Assembly: GCF_000576595.1 (NCBI RefSeq)
Contig: NZ_AWSA01000032.1
Coordinates: 1-54,573 of the forward strand
Source: Intrasporangium oryzae NRRL B-24470
Lineage (GTDB): Bacteria; Actinomycetota; Actinomycetes; Actinomycetales; Dermatophilaceae
Length of the DNA: 54,573 nucleotides
Direction: 5' to 3'
In this document: piece by piece, positions 35,889 through 44,563 of the stretch
How the letters are laid out: each line of letters opens with the position of its first letter
How positions within the stretch are numbered: the stretch's first letter is position 1
Translations under genes and position numbers: made by a program
The notes under the pieces: model-generated
What the model was told of the DNA's origin: nothing
What the model saw: the letters and a program-made list of their open reading frames with translations, nothing else
Databases searched by the model: none

Positions 35889-36113
35889 TCAGAGCTTGGT
35901 CAGCTTGGTGAACGGGCTGGCGATGCGGACCCGCTCGGAGCCGAAGGACACCGTCACGGTCGCACCGCTGTCCTCGAGGACCGTGCCCACGCCGTAGCGG
36001 TCGTGTGTGACGCGGTCCCCGGCCGTGAAGTGCTCGATCTCCTGAGGAGTCGGCTCGGCGTTGAAGGGGCTGCTGGACAGGTGGCGGCGCTGGTGCGCGG
36101 ATCGGGAAGACAT
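35889..36113 (-). CDS. small stand-alone PcrA/UvrD-type Tudor-like protein
   Basis: 74 aa from ATG 36113. A basic N-terminus (SSRSAHQRRHLSSSPFNAEP) leads to FTAGDRVTHDRYGVGTVLED and a VSFGSERVRI segment. This repeats the pattern of the C-terminal Tudor domain of PcrA/UvrD, which contacts RNA polymerase. No helicase is attached. TACTTA 6 nt upstream sets the start. Function unknown; RNA-polymerase binding is an inference from the fold. Confidence 0.65.
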   Translation of the reverse strand: MSSRSAHQRRHLSSSPFNAEPTPQEIEHFTAGDRVTHDRYGVGTVLEDSGATVTVSFGSERVRIASPFTKLTKL

Positions 36114-36119
36114 CACCCT

Positions 36120-36125
36120 TAAGTA
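36120..36125 (-). promoter_or_regulatory. -10 box of Tudor-like gene
   Basis: TACTTA (minus strand) lies 6 nt before ATG 36113; leaderless. Confidence 0.45.
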
Positions 36126-36204
36126 TGCGCCCTTCGGCGAAGGCAGCGCGTCGGGCGCCCGGCTCACGCCTCCCAGCGCGCCTGCCAGAGCGGAACGGGT
36201 GAGG

Positions 36205-37131
36205 TCAGCCGATCCGGAGCGCCGTGAGGACCCGGTCGAAGGACGACGTCAGCCCGTGCTCCACAGCGAGCCGGGACATGAGGCTGGGGTCGGCCACCCG
36301 GGTCGGGAGGGTGAGGTCCAGGGTAGGCACGGGCGCGTCGGCTGCCACGGCCACGACCTGCGGTGCTGCGTCGAGGTAGTCCTTGGCGGCCTCGAGGCGA
36401 GCACGCTGGGCTCCCTTGAGGGCCGGGTCGCCCCCGTCGATCGCCGCCCGGAGGGCTTCGAGCGTGCCGTATGACGTGATGAGCTTGGCGGCCGTCTTCT
36501 CCCCGATCCCGGCCACCCCGGGCAGACCGTCGCTCGTGTCGCCGCGGAGTACGGCCATGTCGGCATACGCCCGACCGGTCGTCACGCCGTACTTGCCGGC
36601 AATGAACGCCTGGTCGACGACGTCGGGGGAGCGGACCCCGCCCCGGGCGGTGTAGAGGACCCGGATCGCGTGCTCGTCGTCGACGAGCTGGAACAGGTCG
36701 CGGTCGCCCGTCACGATGTCGACCGGCATCGCGCCACGGTGGGAGCCCGCCAGGGTCCCGATGACGTCGTCCGCCTCGTAGCCGTCGACCCCGACGCGCG
36801 CGAGTCCGAGCGCGGCGAGCGCCGCCTCGATGAGGGGGACCTGGACCGCGAGCGCCTCGGGCACCTCTTCACCGCCGTCGGCAGCCAGGCGGTGGGCCTT
36901 GTAGGAGGGGATCGCGGCGACGCGGAAGGCCGGCCGCCAGTCGTTGTCCCAGCAGGCCGCGAGATGCGTCGGCCGGCCCCGCTCGACGAGGGTGGCGATC
37001 ATGTCGAGCAGGCCGCGCACGGCGTTGGTGGGGGTCCCGCTCGGGCCGACGACCTCGGGGACCCCGAAGTAGGCCCTGAAGTAGAGCGAGGCGGAGTCGA
37101 GCAGCAGCAGCTTCGAGGCCGGGGCGTCCAT
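36205..37131 (-). CDS. 5'-3' exonuclease (FEN-like, polymerase-free)
   Basis: 308 aa. It matches the N-terminal exonuclease domain of DNA polymerase I: LLLLDSASLYFRAYFGVPEV, the metal-binding YEADDVIGTLA and VDIVTGDRDLFQLVDD, and a helix-hairpin-helix region VLRGDTSDGLPGVAGIGEKT. There is no polymerase domain. Such proteins remove RNA primers or flaps. ATG 37131 gives the canonical N-terminus. Confidence 0.92.
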   Translation of the reverse strand: MDAPASKLLLLDSASLYFRAYFGVPEVVGPSGTPTNAVRGLLDMIATLVERGRPTHLAACWDNDWRPAFRVAAIPSYKAHRLAADGGEEVPEALAVQVPLIEAALAALGLARVGVDGYEADDVIGTLAGSHRGAMPVDIVTGDRDLFQLVDDEHAIRVLYTARGGVRSPDVVDQAFIAGKYGVTTGRAYADMAVLRGDTSDGLPGVAGIGEKTAAKLITSYGTLEALRAAIDGGDPALKGAQRARLEAAKDYLDAAPQVVAVAADAPVPTLDLTLPTRVADPSLMSRLAVEHGLTSSFDRVLTALRIG

Positions 37132-37221
37132 GCGGTCAGGGTAGCGGCGCACCCTCCATCGGTCAGGGAGGGGAGGGAGGGGCGAGGGATGGACGCGCAG
37201 GTGGCGCGGACGCGGCTGGAC

Positions 37222-37227
37222 TACCCT
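37222..37227 (+). promoter_or_regulatory. -10 box of Lrp-family gene
   Basis: TACCCT lies 6 nt before ATG 37234; leaderless. Confidence 0.4.
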
Positions 37228-37233
37228 TCCCGC

Positions 37234-37713
37234 ATGGAAGATCTCGACCGCCGCCTCGTCGGGCTGCTGCTCGCCGACGGGCGCATGAGCTACACCGACC
37301 TCGGCCGGGCCACGGGGCTCTCGACATCGGCCGTGCACCAGCGCGTCCGACGGCTCGAGGAGCGGGGGGTCATCACCGGCTACAGCGCGACCGTGTCCCC
37401 GGACGCGCTCGGGCTGCCGCTCACTGCACTCATCTCCGTGACGCCGTTCGACCCGAGCGACCCCGACGACGTGCCCCATCGGCTCGCGCACATCCGGGAG
37501 ATCGAGGACTGCCATTCCGTGGCGGGTGTCGAGAGCTACATCCTCAAGGTGCGCGTCTCGAAGCCGGCCGACCTCGAGGACCTGCTGGCCCGGATCCGTT
37601 CGGCCGCCAACGTCTCGACGCGCACGACGGTCGTCCTGTCGACACCGTGGGAGGGACGCAGCGCCTCGTCGCACCGCGCCGACGCCACGCCGGAGAGCAG
37701 TGACGAAGCCTGA
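37234..37713 (+). CDS. Lrp/AsnC family transcriptional regulator
   Basis: 159 aa. The HTH is DLGRATGLSTSAVHQRVRRL, and the RAM domain includes GYSATVSPDALGLPLTALIS and HSVAGVESYILKVRV. It probably senses an amino acid. The TACCCT box favours ATG 37234, although an in-frame ATG at 37189 behind a purine-rich stretch would add 15 residues. The lysine-degradation genes start 2.5 kb downstream; a regulatory link is possible but unsupported. Confidence 0.9.
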   Translation: MEDLDRRLVGLLLADGRMSYTDLGRATGLSTSAVHQRVRRLEERGVITGYSATVSPDALGLPLTALISVTPFDPSDPDDVPHRLAHIREIEDCHSVAGVESYILKVRVSKPADLEDLLARIRSAANVSTRTTVVLSTPWEGRSASSHRADATPESSDEA

Positions 37714-37767
37714 CCCGCCGCGGAGCGGGCGGGCGCACCGAGCGGCCCAGCGGCATACGACGCGACG

Positions 37768-39027
37768 TCAGAGCATCTCCGTCGGCTCCTCGACCAGTGT
37801 CTCGGCGGGAGCCTCGCAGGGTGCGTGGGTGCGGCGGTGCCACGCCCAGAGCGTGAGCGCCCCGAGGGTGAACACCCCCGCGACGAGGGCGAGCGTGGTC
37901 AGGGAACCGCTGACGAGGGGGGAGACGGCTCCGGCGATGACGGCGTTGAGGCACGTGCTCGTGAAGGACTGGAACGACGAGACCGCACCCCGCTCGCGCG
38001 GGCGCAGGTCGAGCAGGCTGATCGTGAGGATCGGGAAGACGAGCGCCACGCCGAGCGAGGCCGCAGCCGCAGGGAGCACCGTCCAGAGTGCGGCGGGAGC
38101 GTCCGAGGTCGACTGGTAGATGACCGCGAAGGTGGACCCGCCCAGCGAGACCAGGAACCCCGACAGGACGAAGACGCCCTGCCTGACATGGCCGACGAGC
38201 CGCCCCGTGAGGAAGGATCCGAGCATCATCGTGAGCACGAGGGGGACGAAGAGGACCCCGAAGTCCTGCGCCCCGAGCCCCAGGTGGTCGACGACGATCG
38301 CCGGCGCCGAGGAGATGTAGAGGAAGAGCGCGCCGAAGTTGAGCGCGATCGCCGCCGACAGGCGCAGGACCCCGCCGTCGATGGCGACCGACCCGAGCGA
38401 GCGGAGCAACGGCTTCGGATGGAACGGCAGCCGGTCCGCCGGGGGGTGGGTCTCCGGCAGGAGCCGGCCCACGAGGGCCAGGAGCAGCACGCCGTAGCCG
38501 GCGAGGACCGCGAAGATCGTCCGCCAGGAGCCCCAGCCGAGGATCCAGCCCCCGACGATCGGCGCGACCGCGGGCGCGACCGCGAAGACCATCGAGATGT
38601 GGCTCATGAACCGCTGCGCCGCCGGGCCGTCGTAGAGGTCACGTACGACCGTGCGGCCCACGATCATGCCGGCCCCGGCGACGAGTCCCTGCAGGGCCCG
38701 GGCGCCGAGCAGGAGCGGCATGCTCGGCGCTACGGCGCAGAGCACGCTCGTCACGGCATAGAGCCCGCAGCCGGCGAGGATGACGGGACGCCGGCCGACG
38801 GCGTCGGAGATCGGACCGTGGAAGAGGCTCGCCACGGCGAAGGTCACGAGGTAGACGCTGATCGACTGCTGCATGGCAACCTTGTCGACCGCGAGCTCGC
38901 GCGTCATCGCCGCGAACGCCGGGAAGATGGCGTCGATGGTGAAGGGACCGACCATCGTCAGGGACGCGAGGACGAGGACGAGCCGTAACCGGGTCGCCGT
39001 CGTGTCGCGAAGGGCGGGAGCCGTCAC
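37768..39027 (-). CDS. Bcr/CflA-type MFS multidrug transporter
   Basis: 419 aa with about 12 hydrophobic helices. The first loop motif GPISDAVGRRPVILAGCGLY is the MFS motif A, and MIVGRTVVRDLYDG matches the Bcr/CflA subfamily. It exports drugs by proton antiport. It is the last gene of a TetR-YbaK-MFS operon; its GTG overlaps the ybaK stop by 4 bp. TetR control of the pump is likely. Confidence 0.9.
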   Translation of the reverse strand: MTAPALRDTTATRLRLVLVLASLTMVGPFTIDAIFPAFAAMTRELAVDKVAMQQSISVYLVTFAVASLFHGPISDAVGRRPVILAGCGLYAVTSVLCAVAPSMPLLLGARALQGLVAGAGMIVGRTVVRDLYDGPAAQRFMSHISMVFAVAPAVAPIVGGWILGWGSWRTIFAVLAGYGVLLLALVGRLLPETHPPADRLPFHPKPLLRSLGSVAIDGGVLRLSAAIALNFGALFLYISSAPAIVVDHLGLGAQDFGVLFVPLVLTMMLGSFLTGRLVGHVRQGVFVLSGFLVSLGGSTFAVIYQSTSDAPAALWTVLPAAAASLGVALVFPILTISLLDLRPRERGAVSSFQSFTSTCLNAVIAGAVSPLVSGSLTTLALVAGVFTLGALTLWAWHRRTHAPCEAPAETLVEEPTEML

Positions 39028-39524
39028 GACGGCCGACCGATGCGGGCGCGCGTCGCACGGGTCTGGGTCTCGAGGTCGACCGGCGACAGCTCGATGTCGA
39101 ACCCGCGCCGGCCACCGGACACGTAGATCGTGGGGAAGCCGTATGCCGTGTCGTCGAGCACCGTGGGCAGCGAGCGGCGCTGCCCGACCGGGGAGATGCC
39201 ACCGAGGACATAGCCGCTGCTGCGCTCGGCGTCGGCCCGCTGCGCCATTGTGACGCTCTTGACCGAGAGGGCGGCCGCCATGGCCTTGAGGTCGAGCTGC
39301 CCGTCGACCGCGACGATCCCGACGGCGAGGCCCCGACCGGTGTCGACGAGGAGCGTCTTGAACACGCGTGCGGGTTGGACACCGAGGGCCGCGGCCGCCT
39401 CGAGGCCGTAGCTCGACGCGGCCGGGTCGTGCGCGTAGGCGTGGCGGACGTAGGGGACTCCCGCACGGTCGAGGGCGACGGTGGCCGGGGTCGACGGACC
39501 GTCACCGGGTCGGCTGCGTCCCAT
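39024..39524 (-). CDS. ybaK: YbaK/EbsC family aminoacyl-tRNA deacylase
   Basis: 166 aa. ATVALDRAGVPYVRHAYAHD at the N-terminus, ARVFKTLLVDTGRGLAVGIV with the conserved Lys, and GYVLGGISPVGQRRSLPTVL fit Cys-tRNA(Pro) deacylases of the YbaK family. ATG 39524 overlaps the TetR stop by 1 bp. The editing enzyme sits between a TetR gene and an efflux pump, probably without functional connection. Confidence 0.9.
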   Translation of the reverse strand: MGRSRPGDGPSTPATVALDRAGVPYVRHAYAHDPAASSYGLEAAAALGVQPARVFKTLLVDTGRGLAVGIVAVDGQLDLKAMAAALSVKSVTMAQRADAERSSGYVLGGISPVGQRRSLPTVLDDTAYGFPTIYVSGGRRGFDIELSPVDLETQTRATRARIGRPS

Positions 39525-40147
39525 CAGAGTCCGGCGGACGTGGTCGAGAGGCCGTCCCAGATGGTGCTGAGGACGAGCTCGGTGGCCTCCTCTGACGTCG
39601 TGCCCGGGTGCGTCGCCCGCCACACGGCGAGACGCTCGCACCCCCCGATGACGATCTCGGCCATGGCGTCGAGTCTCGCGGCCGGGAGCAGGTCGAAGGG
39701 CGTCAGGGTGCGCAGGCCCTCGGCGAACGCCTTGGCCGTCTGCTGCCGGATCCGCTCGACCGACTCGGAGGCCGCGCCGATGAGCGCTCCCTCGTTGCGC
39801 AGGAGGGCGAAGGCTCGTTCGTGGTCTTCCATGAACCGGAAGAACGCGAGGACGACCCCACCGACGCGGGCCCGCACCGGGGCCTCCGGGTCGAGGACCC
39901 ACGCGTCGATGAGGACGCCGAGCAGCTGCCCGCGGGCTCGCTCGATCGTGGCGGCGAGCAGCCCCTCCTTCGACCCGAAGTAGTCGTAGATGAGCGGCTT
40001 GGTCACCCCGACGCGCTCGGCGACCTCGTCCATCGTCGTGGCCTGGAAGCCGCGCTCGGCGAAGACCCGCTCGGCCACCTCGAGCATCTGCGCCTCGCGC
40101 TCGGCACGCGGCACGCGCGCACGGGTGGTCGAGGTCCGGGGGGCCAT
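39524..40147 (-). CDS. TetR family transcriptional regulator
   Basis: 207 aa. The N-terminal HTH (VAERVFAERGFQATTMDEVA, RVGVTKPLIYDYFGSKEGLL) is followed by a variable ligand domain. It heads an operon with ybaK and an MFS pump, the usual layout of a drug-inducible repressor. A TAGACT box 6 nt before ATG 40147 gives a leaderless start. Ligand unknown. Confidence 0.92.
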   Translation of the reverse strand: MAPRTSTTRARVPRAEREAQMLEVAERVFAERGFQATTMDEVAERVGVTKPLIYDYFGSKEGLLAATIERARGQLLGVLIDAWVLDPEAPVRARVGGVVLAFFRFMEDHERAFALLRNEGALIGAASESVERIRQQTAKAFAEGLRTLTPFDLLPAARLDAMAEIVIGGCERLAVWRATHPGTTSEEATELVLSTIWDGLSTTSAGL

Positions 40148-40153
40148 CCGGGA

Positions 40154-40159
40154 AGTCTA
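40154..40159 (-). promoter_or_regulatory. -10 box of tetR
   Basis: TAGACT (minus strand) lies 6 nt before ATG 40147, directly beside the kamA terminator hairpin. Confidence 0.5.
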
Positions 40160-40200
40160 GCGTCGGGGGCGGCGAGCCCTTCGGCCACCGCCCCCGACGC
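40160..40200 (-). terminator. kamA terminator
   Basis: Perfect 13-bp stem GCGTCGGGGGCGG and complement with a 15-nt loop, between the kamA stop and the tetR promoter. Confidence 0.75.
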
Positions 40201-40235
40201 GACCCTCCCCGGGTCGGCCCCTGCTCGGGGCCGGG

Positions 40236-41678
40236 TCAGACGAGCTGCGACTCCGCAGCCAAGCGGCTCGCAGCCGCCTTCTCGGCGGCGATCTCGACGA
40301 CCCTGTCGTGGTCGATGGCCGCACGCCACCACTGCTGTCCGGCTTCGGGCAGCGTGTAGATCGGGTCGTAGTAGACGTACTCCCGCGAGAGGGCTTCGGT
40401 GTCCTGTCCCTCGATCGAGGTGCGGTAGTTCTTGCGCCAGTAGGAGATGCCGCGCTCGGTGTCGTACTCGTCCTGCTGGTGCACCCACCGCTTCCCGACG
40501 AAGGGGACGTCACAGACGATGCGGGGCGTCGCGAAGCCGGGCAGGTAGCCCATGATCGAGTGCTGGAGGTGCTGGGCCTCGGCGAGGGAGAGCCGCCAGT
40601 GCTCGGCGAACGGGATCATGTCGCACATGTAGAAGTAGTACGGGGTGACGGAGGCGCCGTCGGCGAGCGCGAAGCAGAGGTCGAGCAGTGCTTCGGTGCT
40701 GTCGTTGACCCCGCGCATGAGCACGCCCTGGTTGCGCACATCGCGGACGCCGGCCTCGAGCATCACGCGAGCTGCCCGGGCGACGCCCGGCGTCACCGAC
40801 TGGGCGCTGTTGACGTGGGTGTGGATCGCCAGGGAGACGCCCCGGGCGCGGGCCTTGGTGGCGATGCGCCCGACTCCCTCGACGACGTCGTCGGCATACC
40901 AGTGCTGGGGGAGCCCCATGAGGGCCTTGGTGGCGAGCCGGATGTCACGCACCGACTCGATCTCGAGGAGACGGTCGAGGAAGCCCTCGAGGTTCTTCCA
41001 GGGCATGTTGGCGACGTCTCCGCCGGAGACGACGACATCGCGCACGGTCGGGGTCGAGGCCAGGTAGTCGAGCATCGCCGCGTGCCGGTCGACCGGCTTG
41101 AGGCCGAACTTGAGCTTGGCGACCTGCGGGGTCGAGTTGCCGACGAGGTCCATGCGCGTGCAGTGGCCGCAGTACTGCGGGCACGTCGGGAGCAGCTCGG
41201 CGAGGACCTTCGTCGGGTAGCGGTGGGTGAGGCCCTCGGCGACCCACATGTCGTGCTCGTGGAGCGAGTCGCGGCTCGCGTGCGGGTGCGAGGGCCAGTC
41301 GGTGCGCCGGTCGGAGAAGACGGGCAGCATGTAGCGCCGGACCGGGTCGGCGTAGAAGGCCGCGGTGAACGCGGCGCCCGCCGCCGGCATGCGGGAGTCG
41401 GTCGAGGGGACCATCGTGTTGAGCATCTGCGGAGGCACGAGCATCGACATCGTCGCGCGCTCGGCCTGGTCGCGCTCGAGGTCGGCGTAGAACCGGTCGT
41501 CGAGGAGGTCGCCCATGAGGGCACGCAGCTGCGCGACGGACTTGATGCAGTGGGCGCGCTGCCACTGGGCGCTCTCCCAGTCGGTCTGGCTCACGTCTCG
41601 CCACCCGGGCAGGCGTGTCCAGTCGGGTTCGACGAGCTCGCGCTGACGGTAGACGTAGGGCTGCTCAACCGTGATCAT
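40236..41678 (-). CDS. kamA: lysine 2,3-aminomutase
   Basis: 480 aa radical-SAM enzyme. The [4Fe-4S] cysteines are C166, C170 and C173 in TCPQYCGHCTRMD. PLP- and substrate-binding regions include VVVSGGDVANMPWKNLEGFL and TPYYFYMCDMIPFAEHWRLS. It converts L-lysine to beta-lysine, the first step of the lysine fermentation route. It is divergent from kdd-kamD-kamE-kal. ATG 41678 is preceded by a TACTGT box 7 nt upstream. The extended N-terminus resembles the actinobacterial KamA subgroup. Confidence 0.93.
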   Translation of the reverse strand: MITVEQPYVYRQRELVEPDWTRLPGWRDVSQTDWESAQWQRAHCIKSVAQLRALMGDLLDDRFYADLERDQAERATMSMLVPPQMLNTMVPSTDSRMPAAGAAFTAAFYADPVRRYMLPVFSDRRTDWPSHPHASRDSLHEHDMWVAEGLTHRYPTKVLAELLPTCPQYCGHCTRMDLVGNSTPQVAKLKFGLKPVDRHAAMLDYLASTPTVRDVVVSGGDVANMPWKNLEGFLDRLLEIESVRDIRLATKALMGLPQHWYADDVVEGVGRIATKARARGVSLAIHTHVNSAQSVTPGVARAARVMLEAGVRDVRNQGVLMRGVNDSTEALLDLCFALADGASVTPYYFYMCDMIPFAEHWRLSLAEAQHLQHSIMGYLPGFATPRIVCDVPFVGKRWVHQQDEYDTERGISYWRKNYRTSIEGQDTEALSREYVYYDPIYTLPEAGQQWWRAAIDHDRVVEIAAEKAAASRLAAESQLV

Positions 41679-41807
41679 GCTCGGAACAGTAGCCGCGCCA
41701 GACCGGCGATCCAAGGGTTATCCGCCCAGAATCCGCAAGGATGTCCCGGTGACACCCGTATGCTGACGGAGATTCTTCGGCTTGACCTGATGAGGACAGA
41801 AGGACTT
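41679..41807. promoter_or_regulatory. divergent kamA / kdd control region
   Basis: The kamA -10 box TACTGT (minus strand, 41686-41691) is leaderless. A kdd -10 candidate TATGCT (41759-41764) lies about 44 nt before GTG 41808. Between them, ATCCGC occurs twice (41720 and 41731) and ATCC-GCAA-GGAT is a small inverted repeat, possible operator sites. AGAAGGA precedes GTG 41808. Confidence 0.4.
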
Positions 41808-42950
41808 GTGAACGTGTCGACCGCCGCCTCTCCCTCCCGGCACACCCCGCGCGACACGATGTCGTCCCCCGTCGGGCTGCACCGGGTGCTCGAGCCAGTG
41901 GGTGACGCGGTCACCCTCCCGCAGGCCGCCCGCCGGCTCGACCCGGACCCTGCCCTCTGGCCCGACGAGGTGCGGGTCGCGGTGGAGACACTCAACCTCG
42001 ACGCCGCGAGCTACCGCCAGCTCGCCGACAAGCACACGGTCGACGGGGCGGTGGACGGCGAGGCCGTCCGCAGCGAGGTCCTCGCGATCGTCGCCGAGCG
42101 CGGCAAGATGCAGAACCCCGTGACCGGCTCGGGCGGGATGCTCATCGGGGTCGTCGAGGAGGTGGGGCCCGAGAGCCCCCTGGGCCTCGTCGTCGGCGAC
42201 CACGTCGCGACGCTCGTCTCCCTCTCGCTCACGCCGCTCGCCATCACCGACGGGCTCTCCCACTGGGACGGCCTCTCCGAGCAGGTGCCGGCGCGAGGCC
42301 ACGCGATTCTCTTCGGCCGGAGCATCGCGGCCCGCCTGCCCGACGACCTCGACCCGCGCCTCGCGCTCATGGTGATGGACGTCTGCGGCGCGCCCGCGCT
42401 CGTCGAGCGGGTCGTCAAGGAGTATGCCGCTCGAGGCGTCACGCCGACCGTGCTCGTCCTCGGCGGGGCCGGGAAGTCGGGGTCCCTCTCGCTGGCGGCG
42501 GCCCGTCGAGCGGGTGCGGGTCGCCTCATCGGGGTCGTCCCCACCGAGCGTGAGCGTGAGCTGCTGGAGCCGACCGGGCTCGCCGATGTGGTCGCGCTCG
42601 CCGACGCCCGCTCGCCGCTCGGCCTCAGCCGGGCGGTCGAGGCGGCCGGCGGACCTGCCGACGTGACCGTGGTCTGCGTCGACGTCCCGGGGTGTGAGCA
42701 GCCGGCGATCCTCTCGACGGCCCAGGGCGGCACCATCATCTTCTTCAGCATGGCGACCAACTTCGCCGCCGCGGCCCTCGGAGCCGAGGGCCTCGCGGCC
42801 GACGTCCGGATGCTCGTCGGCAACGGCTACGTCCCGGGCCACGCCGAGACCGCGCTGGGCCTGGTGCGGGACGTGCCGGCCGTCCGGTCGCTCTTCGAGG
42901 CGCGTCTGGCCCACGAAGCAGGCACCGAGACGGAAGGATCGCCGGCATGA
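41808..42950 (+). CDS. kdd: L-erythro-3,5-diaminohexanoate dehydrogenase
   Basis: 380 aa from GTG 41808. Conserved segments GLHRVLEPVGDAVTLPQAAR, RGKMQNPVTGSGGMLIGVVE and VLVLGGAGKSGSLSLAAARR (NAD-binding) identify Kdd. It oxidises 3,5-diaminohexanoate to 5-amino-3-oxohexanoate. The start is uncertain: ATG 41790 and ATG 41862 are also in frame; GTG 41808 has the best ribosome site. ATGA overlap with kamD. Confidence 0.9.
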   Translation: MNVSTAASPSRHTPRDTMSSPVGLHRVLEPVGDAVTLPQAARRLDPDPALWPDEVRVAVETLNLDAASYRQLADKHTVDGAVDGEAVRSEVLAIVAERGKMQNPVTGSGGMLIGVVEEVGPESPLGLVVGDHVATLVSLSLTPLAITDGLSHWDGLSEQVPARGHAILFGRSIAARLPDDLDPRLALMVMDVCGAPALVERVVKEYAARGVTPTVLVLGGAGKSGSLSLAAARRAGAGRLIGVVPTERERELLEPTGLADVVALADARSPLGLSRAVEAAGGPADVTVVCVDVPGCEQPAILSTAQGGTIIFFSMATNFAAAALGAEGLAADVRMLVGNGYVPGHAETALGLVRDVPAVRSLFEARLAHEAGTETEGSPA

Positions 42951-44563
42951 GCCCGACCCGACCCGCGCCCGTCCTCGACCTCGACCCCGCCGTCGTCCGT
43001 CGCGCACGATCCCTGGCGCGCAAGGCGGCTGCGCCCGTCGTCACGATCGCGCAGAGCCACACGACGGTGTCCGTCGAGCGGGCGACGCTGCGCCTCGCGG
43101 GCCTCGCGGGGGCGGACCACGAGCGGATCCCGTGGGTGAACCACCTCGTCACCGCGGTGCGGGACGAGGTCGGACTCGAGCACGGGGTCACGACGCCCGT
43201 CTACGACGCCCTCCTTCGCGGTGAGGCGCCCGACCTCACCACGCTCGCCCAGATGGCGGCGAGCGGCAACGTCTCCTTCCGGCTCCCGGCGGGAAGGGAG
43301 GCCGCGGCGGCGCGCCGTGCGGCCGCGAAGGGAGTCGGCGCCGGCCTGGGCAGGATCGATGCAGCCCGGCGCACGCGTGAACGGCTCGTCAGACGGCACG
43401 GAGACCCGGCGAGCACGCCGTGGATCTACCTCATCGTCGCGACCGGAGACATCTACGAAGACATCCCGCAGGCCCAGGCCGCGGCCCGCGAGGGCGCCGA
43501 CGTCATCGCCGTCATCCGCTCGACGGGCCAGTCGCTGCTCGACTACATCCCCGAGGGGGCGACGCGGGAGGGCTTCGCCGGCACCTATGCGACGCAGGAG
43601 AACTTCCGCCTCATGCGCGCGGCCCTCGACGACGTGAGCAAGGAGCTCGGGCGCTACGTGCGCCTGACGAACTACGCGTCGGGCCTGTGCATGCCGGAGA
43701 TCGCAGCCCTCGCCGGCATGGAGCGCCTCGACATGATGCTCAACGACTCGATGTACGGCATCCTCTTTCGCGACATCAACCCGATCCGCACGTTCGTCGA
43801 CCAGCGCTTCTCCCGGCAGATCCATGCCCGCGCCGGGATCATCATCAACACGGGCGAGGACAACTACCTGACCACGGCCGACGCCGTCGAGGCGGCGCAC
43901 ACGGTCACCGTGAGCCAGCTGCTCAACGAGCGGTTCGCCAAGGAGGCGGGCCTCGAGGACTGGCAGCTCGGGCTGGGCCACGCCTTCGAGATCAACCCCG
44001 AGATCCCCGACTCGTTCCGGCTCGAGCTCGCCCACGCCCTGCTCGCCCGACAGCTCTTCCCGGACGCGCCGCTCAAGTGGATGCCGCCCACGAAGCACAT
44101 GACGGGAGACATCTTCCGTGGATACCTGCTCGACGGCTTCTTCAACCTCGCCGGCGCCATGACCGGCCAGGGGATCCTCCTCGTCGGGATGATGACCGAG
44201 GCCGTCGTCACGCCGTTCCTCTCCGACCGCGACCTCGCGCTCCAGAACGTCCGCTACGTCATGAACGCCGCCAGCGGCCTCACCGAGGACTTCCACCCGC
44301 CCCGCGACGGCTTCATCCAGAACCGCGCGCGGCAGGTCCTCTCCGAGGCGGTCGAGCTCCTCGAGCGGATCGTCGCCGACACCGACTCGGCCGGGGACGC
44401 GCCGCTGCTCGCGGCGATCGCCGACGGCACGTTCGGCCTGATGAAACGGCCCGCAGACCGGGGGAAGGGGCTTGACGGCGTCGTCCGACGGGCCGACGGC
44501 TACGACAACCCGGCCATCACCGCCCTCGACGCGGGCGTCCCGGCGAAGGCGGCGAGGCGATGA
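42947..44563 (+). CDS. kamD: lysine 5,6-aminomutase alpha subunit
   Basis: 538 aa. Family-specific stretches include AQSHTTVSVERATLRLAGLA near residue 30, ATGDIYEDIPQAQAAAREGA, and HARAGIIINTGEDNYLTTAD. The TIM-barrel alpha subunit works with KamE and adenosylcobalamin plus PLP to move the terminal amino group of beta-lysine, giving 3,5-diaminohexanoate. Coupled by 4-bp overlaps on both sides. Confidence 0.94.
   Translation: MSPTRPAPVLDLDPAVVRRARSLARKAAAPVVTIAQSHTTVSVERATLRLAGLAGADHERIPWVNHLVTAVRDEVGLEHGVTTPVYDALLRGEAPDLTTLAQMAASGNVSFRLPAGREAAAARRAAAKGVGAGLGRIDAARRTRERLVRRHGDPASTPWIYLIVATGDIYEDIPQAQAAAREGADVIAVIRSTGQSLLDYIPEGATREGFAGTYATQENFRLMRAALDDVSKELGRYVRLTNYASGLCMPEIAALAGMERLDMMLNDSMYGILFRDINPIRTFVDQRFSRQIHARAGIIINTGEDNYLTTADAVEAAHTVTVSQLLNERFAKEAGLEDWQLGLGHAFEINPEIPDSFRLELAHALLARQLFPDAPLKWMPPTKHMTGDIFRGYLLDGFFNLAGAMTGQGILLVGMMTEAVVTPFLSDRDLALQNVRYVMNAASGLTEDFHPPRDGFIQNRARQVLSEAVELLERIVADTDSAGDAPLLAAIADGTFGLMKRPADRGKGLDGVVRRADGYDNPAITALDAGVPAKAARR

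Noticed and set aside
40308-41807. Long plus-strand open frame running into kdd
   Set aside because: Antisense of kamA; the kdd homology begins only near 41808.
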